Origin: JAHEKB01 sp049115575 | GTDB taxonomy: Bacteria; Bacteroidota; Bacteroidia; NS11-12g; UBA9320 | DNA length: 64,000 nucleotides | Assembly: GCA_049115575.1 (NCBI GenBank) | Contig: JAGDZU010000004.1 | Coordinates: 372,001-436,000 of the forward strand | Direction: 5' to 3' | Shown here: piece after piece, positions 53,133 to 60,180 of the stretch | Position numbering within the stretch: the first letter of the stretch is position 1 | Layout: each line of letters begins with the position of its first letter | The notes under the pieces: model-generated | The model's database searches: none | Told to the model about the DNA's origin: nothing | The model's input: the letters and a program-made list of their open reading frames with translations, nothing else | Position numbers and translations under genes: made by a program

Positions 53133-53176
53133 AAAAGCCAATCATGAGTGGCTTTTAACTTGTAGCGAGGAGCAGA
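53133..53176 (+). repeat. Island repeat copy G (truncated)
   Basis: The hairpin AAAAGCCA with TGGCTTTT (53133-53156) is followed by AACTTGTAGCGAGGAGCAGA, a degenerate core. The second TTATCGAAC box is missing. The stop codon of the 197-residue membrane-protein gene (53155-53157) lies inside the repeat. Confidence 0.7.
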
Positions 53177-53748
53177 TTGAATGTTACGATGCTAAGAATA
53201 ACACAGCACATAAAAGAATAAAAAGGCCATCCTTTTAGCTTAAAAACCATTCTCAAGCAAATCCAATTGCTGGTTAATAGGACCATTACAAAAAGAACTG
53301 AAAGAAGAGCGTAAAAGCTGTTGTATTCCACAATCGAAATACCGAACAACCCTTTCGAAAATATGGATATCACAAAACTCCATCTGCTCAAAACTAGAAG
53401 CCAAACTACTATGTGTACAAATATGAATGTCCGTGCAAATTTTAAGTGCATCATTCTTCTTCTGGACATGTTGTAAAACCGCTTACTAAACCAAACAGCT
53501 ATAGTAATCGAATGGCCTAGTGCTGTTGAAATAATAGCTATGAAGTAGTTGGTAAACACAACATCTTCATGGGTATATTCATATTTCTTGAAGTCAGAAA
53601 ACATATACCTTGTGACTTCCTGATATAAATTAGTAAACCATCCAAATATTAAGCAAAAAAGAACACCACCAACAAGCCCGCTGTAGAATCGGTTCCTGCC
53701 AAATAATTCAATAGTTAAGTGTTGCTTTTGTAATATTCTATTTTTCAA
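53155..53748 (-). CDS. Membrane protein with five predicted helices, unknown function
   Basis: The 197-residue protein has five hydrophobic helices (GLVGGVLFCLIFGWFTNLY, YFIAIISTALGHSITIAVWF, FIFVHIVVWLLVLSRWSF, YALLSVLFVMVLLTSNWICL and FMCCVILSIVTFNLLLA). No family is recognised. Its stop codon is within repeat copy G, so the last eight codons come from repeat sequence. Confidence 0.6.
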   Translation of the reverse strand: MKNRILQKQHLTIELFGRNRFYSGLVGGVLFCLIFGWFTNLYQEVTRYMFSDFKKYEYTHEDVVFTNYFIAIISTALGHSITIAVWFSKRFYNMSRRRMMHLKFARTFIFVHIVVWLLVLSRWSFVISIFSKGLFGISIVEYNSFYALLSVLFVMVLLTSNWICLRMVFKLKGWPFYSFMCCVILSIVTFNLLLATS

Positions 53749-53867
53749 AAGAACTGTGTAAAATCAAAGATAGCTAAACTCATATTGAACTATCAATCAG
53801 AATAATACTTGTTTGCAGATATACCTAGAATGATATACACTTACTATAATATCGAAACTAGAAGCTC

Positions 53868-54000
53868 GATTTATCGAACACAAGTGTGTTCTATAAGTGT
53901 TTTTTTAGTTGTTGATATAAAAGGAGTTTATGATAAGAGCATATACTATTAAAAAGGTAGCTTTTAGATTGTAGAGGGAAGCGGAATCGAACTCGGACCC
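53868..54000 (+). repeat. Island repeat copy H (right end, tRNA-like variant)
   Basis: The left box GATTTATCGAAC, the spacer with TATAAGTGTTTTTTTAG and a short hairpin at 53952-53965 (AAAAG with CTTTT) match the other full copies. The core GTAGAGGGAAGCGGAA runs directly into TCGAACTCGGACCC, five bases shorter than in other copies. On the minus strand this reads GTTCGATTCC, like the T-loop of a tRNA. I could not fold a complete tRNA. The 336-bp gap between flanking genes holds only this repeat. Confidence 0.75.
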
Positions 54001-54083
54001 TCAACACTCCCTGAACCTTTCAAAGCAATAACAAATAAGAGCCCCATTGACAATTAATCTCTAACCATTATCTTTCCCCCCTT

Positions 54084-54791
54084 ATGACATTTAAAGAAGT
54101 AATGAGCGAGTTGGAATCTTATGGTGATGCGCAAACCAAGAAGACTTACTTAAGACATGGTGCCAAAGAACCTTTTTATGGGGTAAAAGCGGGAGACTTA
54201 AAAAAAATCTTAAAAAAGACTAAAAAGAACCACGAACTATCCCTACAGCTCTATGATACTGGAAACACTGACGCTATGTATTTAGCGGGACTCATGGCCG
54301 ATGAAAAACAGATAACTAAAGCTACTTTAAATGACTGGGTTCAAAAGGCTTATTGGTATTATCTCAGTGAATACACCGTACCTTGGGTTGCAGCTGAAAC
54401 TGAATATGGATTTGAATTGGGACTTGAATGGATAGAGTCCAAAGTAGAGCCTATAGCAGCGGCTGGCTGGTCGGTATTCTCAAGCTATGCCCGTGTTACC
54501 CAAGATGAAGATCTAGATTTAAATGCATATAGCGCACTGATGGATAGGGTTGAAAGAGAAATTCACGATTCTCAAAATCGAGTTCGATATGCCATGAACA
54601 ATTTTGTGATTGCTACTGGTACTTTTATTAAAGACCTTACAGCCAAGTCAAAGGAAGTGGCTAAAGCTATAGGAAAAGTTGAAGTGAATATGGGTGGAAC
54701 GGCTTGCAAAGTTCCACTAGCCACAGACTATATAGAAAAGGTAGTGAAGGCAGATAGAGTTGGCAAGAAAAGAAAAACCGCTCGCTGCTAA
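54084..54791 (+). CDS. DNA alkylation repair protein (AlkD-like HEAT repeat)
   Basis: The 235-residue all-helical protein belongs to the AlkD/AlkC-like DNA alkylation repair family, with KKTYLRHGAKEPFYGVKAG, LMADEKQITK and RYAMNNFVIATGTFI. Such proteins excise or bind alkylated bases such as 3-methyladenine. It is the first ordinary gene right of the island. Confidence 0.88.
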   Translation: MTFKEVMSELESYGDAQTKKTYLRHGAKEPFYGVKAGDLKKILKKTKKNHELSLQLYDTGNTDAMYLAGLMADEKQITKATLNDWVQKAYWYYLSEYTVPWVAAETEYGFELGLEWIESKVEPIAAAGWSVFSSYARVTQDEDLDLNAYSALMDRVEREIHDSQNRVRYAMNNFVIATGTFIKDLTAKSKEVAKAIGKVEVNMGGTACKVPLATDYIEKVVKADRVGKKRKTARC

Positions 54792-54830
54792 TAATTAATC
54801 ATTGATAACTAATAATTAACAATTATTGAT

Positions 54831-56237
54831 TCAGTCCATATTGTAAACTTGGTCTAGGACCGGGATTTCAACCTTTCTAAATCCTTTATCCAGTAAGGAT
54901 TCTTTAAACTTTTTCTGGCGGTCGATTTCTCCGTGAACCAAGAAAAGCTTCTTGAGTTTTTTCCTGTTTTGATTGTCTAAGAAATCTAACATTTCTTCTT
55001 GATCTCCGTGAGCACTGAAACTGTCCATAACCAAAACTTCGGCCTTTACTTTTTTCTTTTGACCAAATATTCGAACCTCATCAGCACCGTCTCTTATCAT
55101 TCGACCCAAAGTTCCATCCGCGCAAAATCCAACTACTAATATGGTATTACTCGGATTCTCTATATGATTATTTAAATGATGCTTGATTCTTCCGGCCTGC
55201 ATCATTCCACTGGCACTAATAATTATACAAGGGCCTTCAAGTAGATTAATGCTTTTGGATTGTTCAACTGTTCTCACATATTTGAGCTTTCTGAAACCAA
55301 AAGGATTGGGGTCTCGCTGCATATATCTCAACAGATCAAGATCGTAGCACTCAGGATGCAGAATAAAGATATCAGTTGCATCCACGGCCAAAGGGCTGTC
55401 TACAAAGACGGGAATCTTAGGCATTCTTCCGCTAGATTCTAACCTATCCATCATATATACTAGTTCCTGTGTTCTTCCAACACTAAAAGCGGGAATAATC
55501 AACTTTCCTCTTTTGTCTACACATGCTTTTTGAATCACCTTTAAAAGGTCATCTTCACTATTGGGCTCACCTTCATGCTCCTCCCCTCCGTATGTTGATT
55601 CGCAAATTAGATAGTCACAATCTACCATGGGTTGAGGATCTCTCAAAATTGGCCTATTTGGTCTTCCAATATCCCCAGTAAAACCAATGTACTCAAAATG
55701 CTGGTTGTCCTTTTCAACTTTCAATGTAACATTAGAACTGCCGAGTATATGGCCTGCATCTTGAAACATTACCTCTACATTCTCAGCTATTTTAAACCAT
55801 CGATCGTAAGCAATTCCGATAAAGCTAGACATGGCGTGCTGTGCATCGGCTACAGTGTAAAGTGGATCCATGGGAGGCAATCCAATTCTAGCTCTTCTCT
55901 TGTTTACATAGGTCACATCCTTTTCCTGTATAAAGCCACTATCAAGTAGCATAATGGCCGCTAAATCTCTAGTAGCGCTTGTACAGACAACATCACCTTT
56001 GAATCCATCTTTTATCAATTTTGGAATTCTCCCTGCATGATCTATATGAGCATGACTTAAAACCAAAACATCTATATCTGTAGGATCAAAAGACCATTCT
56101 TGATTGAAATCATCAAAGTCCGGATCGTTACCCTGGTACAGTCCACAATCCAAGAGAATTTTTTTGCCGTCATCTGTGGTGATGAGATGACAACTTCCAG
56201 TAACTGTGCGCGCGGCGCCACAAAATTTCACTTTCAT
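54831..56237 (-). CDS. Beta-CASP metallo-beta-lactamase-fold nuclease
   Basis: The 468-residue protein has the MBL metal motif SHAHIDHAG, further ligands in QDAGHILGSSN and GFTGDIG, a beta-CASP domain (IPVFVDSPLAVDATDIF), and the RNA-specificity motifs MDSFSAHGDQEEML and LVHGE. It is a probable RNA endo- or exonuclease of the CPSF/YSH1-like group. It is divergent from the PPK2 gene across 54 bp. Confidence 0.92.
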   Translation of the reverse strand: MKVKFCGAARTVTGSCHLITTDDGKKILLDCGLYQGNDPDFDDFNQEWSFDPTDIDVLVLSHAHIDHAGRIPKLIKDGFKGDVVCTSATRDLAAIMLLDSGFIQEKDVTYVNKRRARIGLPPMDPLYTVADAQHAMSSFIGIAYDRWFKIAENVEVMFQDAGHILGSSNVTLKVEKDNQHFEYIGFTGDIGRPNRPILRDPQPMVDCDYLICESTYGGEEHEGEPNSEDDLLKVIQKACVDKRGKLIIPAFSVGRTQELVYMMDRLESSGRMPKIPVFVDSPLAVDATDIFILHPECYDLDLLRYMQRDPNPFGFRKLKYVRTVEQSKSINLLEGPCIIISASGMMQAGRIKHHLNNHIENPSNTILVVGFCADGTLGRMIRDGADEVRIFGQKKKVKAEVLVMDSFSAHGDQEEMLDFLDNQNRKKLKKLFLVHGEIDRQKKFKESLLDKGFRKVEIPVLDQVYNMD

Positions 56238-56291
56238 AAGAAAATTAGTTTTAAGCCTCTAATTTTGGAGTTCAAATCTATTTAAAAAGCA

Positions 56292-57179
56292 ATGCATTCA
56301 CTCCTAAACGATCCAGAAATTGCCGTCCATCAAACAGCTGGAATCAAACTCTCTCAATTCAAAACGGATTATAAAGCCGATTTTAAGGACCTAAAGGATG
56401 CAAAGATTCGGCTCAAGCTTGCCAATAAGAAAATGAACGATCTTCAGCGAAAACTATATGCTGCTGATAATCATTCTGTACTTCTTGTGTTTCAAGCCAT
56501 GGATGCAGCGGGTAAAGACAGCACCATAAGATCTGTGTTCAGCGGATTAAATCCCACGGGATTTCAGGTGAGCAGTTTTAAAGCCCCATCTAAAAAAGAA
56601 TTAGATCACGACTACTTATGGCGATGCCAAAAAGCACTGCCCGAAAGAGGGAGGATTGGAATATTTAACCGCTCACATTATGAAGAGGTTCTGGTTTGCA
56701 AAGTACACCCTGAATATGTAGTAGGTCAAAACATCCCCGGTATCACAGAGGTTTCAAAATTGAATTCTGCATTCTGGAATGCCCGATATGAGCAAATTTC
56801 AGATTGGGAAAAACATCTTGCTGCCAATGGCACGGTAATAATGAAGTTCTTTCTCAATGTGTCTAAAGAAGAGCAGAAAAACAGATTCTTAAGCAGGATA
56901 AACACTCCTCGGAAAAATTGGAAATTTAGCTATGGCGACATGAAAGAAAGGGCTTTATGGAGCGAATACCAGCTAGCATATGAAGATGCCATATCAGCAA
57001 CTGCCAGAGAATTTGCACCATGGTTCGTAATCCCTGCTGATAATAAAACTTATATGAGAGCTTTAGTTGCTGAAATTGTGGTTGAAAAATTAGAAGAATT
57101 GAATCTGCACTATCCTCAAGTAGACCAAGAAGCTGTAGAGGAAATGAAGATCGCAAAAGAAATGTTAGAAAACGAATAG
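56292..57179 (+). CDS. Polyphosphate kinase 2 (PPK2 family)
   Basis: The 295-residue protein has the Walker A loop QAMDAAGKDSTIRSV, GRIGIFNRSHYEEVLVCKVH (Walker B and lid region) and the RMNTPRKNWKFS-like SRINTPRKNWKFSYGD. PPK2 enzymes transfer phosphate from polyphosphate to nucleotides. The one-domain length is normal. The subclass (ADP or AMP preference) cannot be told from sequence alone. Confidence 0.93.
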   Translation: MHSLLNDPEIAVHQTAGIKLSQFKTDYKADFKDLKDAKIRLKLANKKMNDLQRKLYAADNHSVLLVFQAMDAAGKDSTIRSVFSGLNPTGFQVSSFKAPSKKELDHDYLWRCQKALPERGRIGIFNRSHYEEVLVCKVHPEYVVGQNIPGITEVSKLNSAFWNARYEQISDWEKHLAANGTVIMKFFLNVSKEEQKNRFLSRINTPRKNWKFSYGDMKERALWSEYQLAYEDAISATAREFAPWFVIPADNKTYMRALVAEIVVEKLEELNLHYPQVDQEAVEEMKIAKEMLENE

Positions 57180-57186
57180 CAAATGC

Positions 57187-57215
57187 TTGACTTGTTTAAG
57201 ATTTTTATACTTTTG
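57187..57215 (+). promoter_or_regulatory. Promoter of the rpmH-rnpA-yidD operon
   Basis: TACTTTTG (57208-57215) fits the Bacteroidota -7 consensus TAnnTTTG, and a TTG at 57187-57189 lies 18 bp before it, near the usual -33 spacing. The rpmH ATG is 41 bp downstream. Confidence 0.6.
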
Positions 57216-57256
57216 CAGGCCGTTTTAAACGAAAGCGATTTAGAATAGTAGAAGTA

Positions 57257-57418
57257 ATGAGCAAGAGAACATTTCAACCAAGTAGAAGAAAGAGAAGCAA
57301 TAAGCACGGATTCAGAAGCAGAATGGCTAGTCTGAGTGGTAGAAAAGTACTTGCGGCTAGAAGAAAAAAAGGGCGCAAGAAACTATCTGTCTCTAGCGAA
57401 GCTAAACACAAGCGCTAG
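57257..57418 (+). CDS. rpmH: 50S ribosomal protein L34
   Basis: The 53-residue very basic protein starts MSKRTFQPSRRKRSNKHGFR and continues RMASLSGRKVLAARRKKGRK, the complete L34 signature. It is a component of the large ribosomal subunit. It precedes rnpA by 18 bp, the universal pairing, but dnaA is not next to it here. Confidence 0.97.
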   Translation: MSKRTFQPSRRKRSNKHGFRSRMASLSGRKVLAARRKKGRKKLSVSSEAKHKR

Positions 57419-57436
57419 TGCTTCTCCCCTATCAGA

Positions 57437-57826
57437 ATGGGGAAAAATTATACATTAGGAAAATCAGAGCGTTTAAATAAACGCAGCCTTATTGATGCTA
57501 TATTCAATAAAGAAGGCAAGACTATTAAGTCTGGTCCTTTGTTGTTTGTTTATCTCAAAGCAGATTTAGATGAACCATATCCGGCACAAGTCTTGTTCTC
57601 GGTATCCAAACGCAAATTCAATAAAGCAAAAGATCGCAATAGAATTAAGCGTTTGCTAAAAGAGGTCTATCGGCTCAGCAAGCCTGAAATTTATAAGGCC
57701 ATAGAAGCAGAGAAACAAACATATGCGCTAGCTCTGCTGTATTTAGATAATGAGCTTCTTGATTTTAATACCATTGAGCACCACTTTAAAAGTATAAAAG
57801 ATGAATTTATTAAAAGGCATTCGTGA
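57437..57826 (+). CDS. rnpA: Ribonuclease P protein component
   Basis: The 129-residue basic protein has the RNR motif AKDRNRIKRLLKEVYR and the start YTLGKSERLNKRSLIDAIF. It binds the catalytic RNase P RNA and helps process tRNA 5' ends. The gene overlaps yidD by 26 bp. Confidence 0.96.
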   Translation: MGKNYTLGKSERLNKRSLIDAIFNKEGKTIKSGPLLFVYLKADLDEPYPAQVLFSVSKRKFNKAKDRNRIKRLLKEVYRLSKPEIYKAIEAEKQTYALALLYLDNELLDFNTIEHHFKSIKDEFIKRHS

Positions 57827-58040
57827 TTTAGTGGTCTTCTTATTATTGATTCCTATACGTATCTACAGGAAATTAATCTCTCCTATACTACCCGCAACGT
57901 GTAGGTATACTCCCACTTGCTCAGCATATGCTATGGAAGCCTTACAAAAACATGGACCCTTAAAGGGGAGTTGGCTCGCCATCAAACGAATAGTCAGTTG
58001 CAATCCTTGGGGAGGGCATGGCCACGATCCTGTTCCGTAA
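57801..58040 (+). CDS. yidD: Membrane protein insertion efficiency factor YidD
   Basis: The 79-residue protein has the family core LISPILPATCRYTPTCSAYA and RIVSCNPWGGHGHDPVP, with three conserved Cys. It assists YidC-type membrane protein insertion. It is the last gene of rpmH-rnpA-yidD; no yidC follows. Confidence 0.95.
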   Translation: MNLLKGIRDLVVFLLLIPIRIYRKLISPILPATCRYTPTCSAYAMEALQKHGPLKGSWLAIKRIVSCNPWGGHGHDPVP

Positions 58041-58097
58041 CTAAATTTAATTAGACTATTAATCAGTCTGTTGTGAATTAATTACATATGCAATCCC

Positions 58098-58105
58098 TAT
58101 ATTTG
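58098..58105 (+). promoter_or_regulatory. TATATTTG promoter element of lipoprotein paralog 1
   Basis: TATATTTG fits TAnnTTTG and lies 18 bp before the ATG at 58124. The same octamer lies 18-20 bp before the start of each of the other three paralogs (58639, 59158 and 59687). This also supports the shorter start of paralog 1. Confidence 0.6.
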
Positions 58106-58123
58106 AAAGCATATTATACCACT

Positions 58124-58537
58124 ATGAAATTAAAAAAATCAGCACCTATAGCTGCTATTGCAACGGCAGCTATTGTGTTCAACTTCTCAAGTTGTACTTA
58201 TGAAGATGGACCAACTATCAGTTTAAAGTCTAAAACCGGTCGTCTAGTTGGCGAATGGGAAATTACCCAATTTGCTGGTGAGAACGTTCCTTCCGGAGTA
58301 GAATACGAAATGGAATTCGAAAAGAATGGAGACTTTGCATTTCACATTACCTATGATTACTATGGATATTCGTATTCTTATGATTCAGAAGGTGAATGGG
58401 AATGGGGCTCTGGAAAAGAAAGCGTTGAGTTAGATCTTGATGGAGATACATATGAATTCCAAATTAAAAGGCTAACAAACAAGGAACTTTGGATGGAGGA
58501 TGAAGAAGGAGATGAATGGGAAATGGAAAAGAAATAA
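58124..58537 (+). CDS. Tandem lipoprotein paralog 1 (lipocalin-like)
   Basis: The protein is 137 residues from MKLKKSAPIAAIATA, matching the starts of the other three copies; the ATG at 58088 would add 12 residues and lies before the promoter element. A lipoprotein signal (VFNFSSC) is followed by the constant TYEDGPTISLKSKTGRLVGE segment, then an acidic, aromatic-rich beta domain with GEWEWGSGKESVEL and KRLTNKELWMEDEEGDEWEM. The WEWG and repeat strands suggest a small lipocalin-like barrel. Function is unknown. Confidence 0.85.
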   Translation: MKLKKSAPIAAIATAAIVFNFSSCTYEDGPTISLKSKTGRLVGEWEITQFAGENVPSGVEYEMEFEKNGDFAFHITYDYYGYSYSYDSEGEWEWGSGKESVELDLDGDTYEFQIKRLTNKELWMEDEEGDEWEMEKK

Positions 58538-58560
58538 TCCAAATCACATAGAAATAACTG

Positions 58561-58585
58561 AAAGCCGGCTTGTCCGGCTTTTTTT
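58561..58585 (+). terminator. Terminator after paralog 1
   Basis: AAAGCCGG pairs with CCGGCTTT around a CTTGT loop, followed by T residues. It is nearly identical to the hairpin after paralog 2. Confidence 0.85.
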
Positions 58586-58638
58586 ATGATATTAATCCAA
58601 TATTGCTTCTTCTCAGACTTAATAGACTTAGAATGTTT

Positions 58639-58646
58639 TATATTTG
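58639..58646 (+). promoter_or_regulatory. TATATTTG promoter element of paralog 2
   Basis: The octamer lies 18 bp before the ATG at 58665, the same spacing as in paralog 1. Confidence 0.55.
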
Positions 58647-58664
58647 GTTTAAGATTAAAACATT

Positions 58665-59078
58665 ATGAAATTAAAATATTCAGCCCCTATTGTTGCCATA
58701 GCTTCGGCAACTATTATTTTTAACTTCTCTAGTTGCACCTATGAAGACGGCCCTACTATTAGCTTAAAATCTAAGACGGGTAGACTTGTTGGTGAATGGG
58801 AAGCTACCAAAATTGAAGGACAAAAAATTCCAAGCAATTATGAATATGAGTTTGAGTTTGAGAAAAACGGAGATTTTTCATTTACTCTAACTTATTCATA
58901 TGGCGGATACTCTTATGACTACAGCTCAAGTGGAGAATGGGAATGGGGTTCTGGAAAAGAAAGCCTAGAAATGGATTTTGATGGAGACGTTTATGAATTT
59001 GAAATTAAAAGACTGACCAATAAGGAACTTTGGATGGAAGATGAGGATGAAGAAGAGTGGGAATTCGAAAAGAAGTAA
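58665..59078 (+). CDS. Tandem lipoprotein paralog 2 (lipocalin-like)
   Basis: The 137-residue lipoprotein has the same signal (IFNFSSC) and constant segment as paralog 1. The variable strand region differs: IEGQKIPSNYEYEFEFEKNG and TLTYSYGGYSYDYSSSGEWE. Substitutions lie mostly in the middle; both ends are nearly unchanged between copies. Confidence 0.85.
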   Translation: MKLKYSAPIVAIASATIIFNFSSCTYEDGPTISLKSKTGRLVGEWEATKIEGQKIPSNYEYEFEFEKNGDFSFTLTYSYGGYSYDYSSSGEWEWGSGKESLEMDFDGDVYEFEIKRLTNKELWMEDEDEEEWEFEKK

Positions 59079-59096
59079 TCTATTCCTTAAGAAACT

Positions 59097-59121
59097 AAAA
59101 GCCGGCTTGTCCGGCTTTTTT
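59097..59121 (+). terminator. Terminator after paralog 2
   Basis: AAAAGCCGG pairs with CCGGCTTTT around a CTTGT loop with a T run. It was evidently copied with the gene unit. Confidence 0.85.
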
Positions 59122-59157
59122 ATTGCAATAGCTTCTCATTTGAGCTAAAATATGGAT

Positions 59158-59165
59158 TATATTTG
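59158..59165 (+). promoter_or_regulatory. TATATTTG promoter element of paralog 3
   Basis: The octamer lies 19 bp before the ATG at 59185. A TTTG at 59139-59142 lies 15 bp upstream and could be a short-spaced -33 box. Confidence 0.55.
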
Positions 59166-59184
59166 ATATCCTAAAATCACGGTT

Positions 59185-59601
59185 ATGAAACTTAAACACT
59201 CAGCACCACTCGCCGCAATTGCAACGGCTACTATTGTATTTAACTTCTCTAGTTGCACCTATGAAGATGGGCCAACTATTAGTTTAAAGTCTAAAACAGG
59301 AAGGCTTGTTGGCGAATGGGAGATTATTGAATTGGCCGGAAATAAAGTTCCTAGTAACACCACCTATGAAATGGAATTCGAAAAAGATGGAGACTTCGTT
59401 TTGTCTTTTGAATATAGCTATGGGGGCTATTCTTATTCTGATGATCTGAAAGGAGAATGGGAATGGGGTAATGGAAAAGAAAGTGTTGAACTGGAATTTG
59501 AATATGGTGCTTTATATGAACTTGAAATAAAAAGACTTACCAATAAGGAATTATGGGCTGAAGACGATGAAGGCGAAGATTGGGAATTTGAAAAAATTTA
59601 A
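59185..59601 (+). CDS. Tandem lipoprotein paralog 3 (lipocalin-like)
   Basis: The 138-residue lipoprotein (VFNFSSC) keeps the constant segments; the middle reads VPSNTTYEMEFEKDGDFVLS and the end LWAEDDEGEDWEFEKI. It is closest to paralog 4, sharing the first 15 codons and the KDGD element. Confidence 0.85.
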   Translation: MKLKHSAPLAAIATATIVFNFSSCTYEDGPTISLKSKTGRLVGEWEIIELAGNKVPSNTTYEMEFEKDGDFVLSFEYSYGGYSYSDDLKGEWEWGNGKESVELEFEYGALYELEIKRLTNKELWAEDDEGEDWEFEKI

Positions 59602-59618
59602 TATTGGATAGCACTATT

Positions 59619-59643
59619 AAAAGCTGGCTTGTCTTGCTTTTTT
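59619..59643 (+). terminator. Decayed terminator after paralog 3
   Basis: AAAAGC at 59619 pairs with GCTTTT, but the inner stem has a T-T mismatch and a G-T wobble compared with the copies after paralogs 1 and 2. The T run is kept. It may be leaky. Confidence 0.6.
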
Positions 59644-59686
59644 ATTGCAATAGATAATCAAAACAAATATTTGAGTTATATCTTTT

Positions 59687-59694
59687 TATATTTG
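59687..59694 (+). promoter_or_regulatory. TATATTTG promoter element of paralog 4
   Basis: The octamer lies 20 bp before the ATG at 59715. Confidence 0.55.
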
Positions 59695-59714
59695 ATACTC
59701 AATAGATCTCAACC

Positions 59715-60131
59715 ATGAAACTTAAACACTCAGCACCACTCGCCGCTATTGCAACGGCAACAATCATTTTTAACTTCTCTAGTTGCACCTATGAAGATGG
59801 GCCAACTTTTAGTTTAAAGTCTAAAACCGGAAGACTTGTTGGAGAATGGAATGTTTTAGAATTGGCTGGAACTAAAGCCACGAATAACACCATATATGAA
59901 ATGGAATTTGAAAAAGATGGTGATATTGAGCTGAAAATTGAGTACGATTATGGGGGATATTCTTATTCCAATACTATAAAAGGAGAATGGGAATGGGGCA
60001 ATGGAAAGGAAAGTTTGGAATTGGATTTTGATGGTGGCTTCAACTATGAACTAGAAATTAAAAGACTCACAAATAAGGAACTCAAGGCAGAGGATGAGGA
60101 TGGTGATGATTGGGAAATGGAGAAAATATAA
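59715..60131 (+). CDS. Tandem lipoprotein paralog 4 (lipocalin-like)
   Basis: The 138-residue lipoprotein (IFNFSSC) has the constant TYEDGPTFSLKSKTGRLVGE segment with one change (Ile to Phe), and the middle LAGTKATNNTIYEMEFEKDG. It ends LKAEDEDGDDWEMEKI, having lost the Trp of KELW found in the other copies. Confidence 0.85.
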   Translation: MKLKHSAPLAAIATATIIFNFSSCTYEDGPTFSLKSKTGRLVGEWNVLELAGTKATNNTIYEMEFEKDGDIELKIEYDYGGYSYSNTIKGEWEWGNGKESLELDFDGGFNYELEIKRLTNKELKAEDEDGDDWEMEKI

Positions 60132-60150
60132 ATCTTAAAGAATACTGTTG

Positions 60151-60175
60151 AAAGCCGGCTAGCCGGCTTTTTTTT
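60151..60175 (+). terminator. Terminator after paralog 4
   Basis: A perfect 20-bp palindrome with arms AAAGCCGGCT and AGCCGGCTTT is followed by T residues. The next gene's ATG is only 6 bp beyond it. Confidence 0.8.
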
Positions 60176-60180
60176 ATTAT

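Noticed and set aside
36871..54000. CRISPR array or standard integron attC sites
   Set aside because: The repeats are kilobases apart with genes between, and their boxes are direct repeats, not the inverted R'/R'' boxes of attC.
53971..54050. A possible complete tRNA gene on the minus strand
   Set aside because: The T-loop motif GTTCGATTCC is there, but the T-stem and acceptor stem do not pair and no anticodon arm could be placed.
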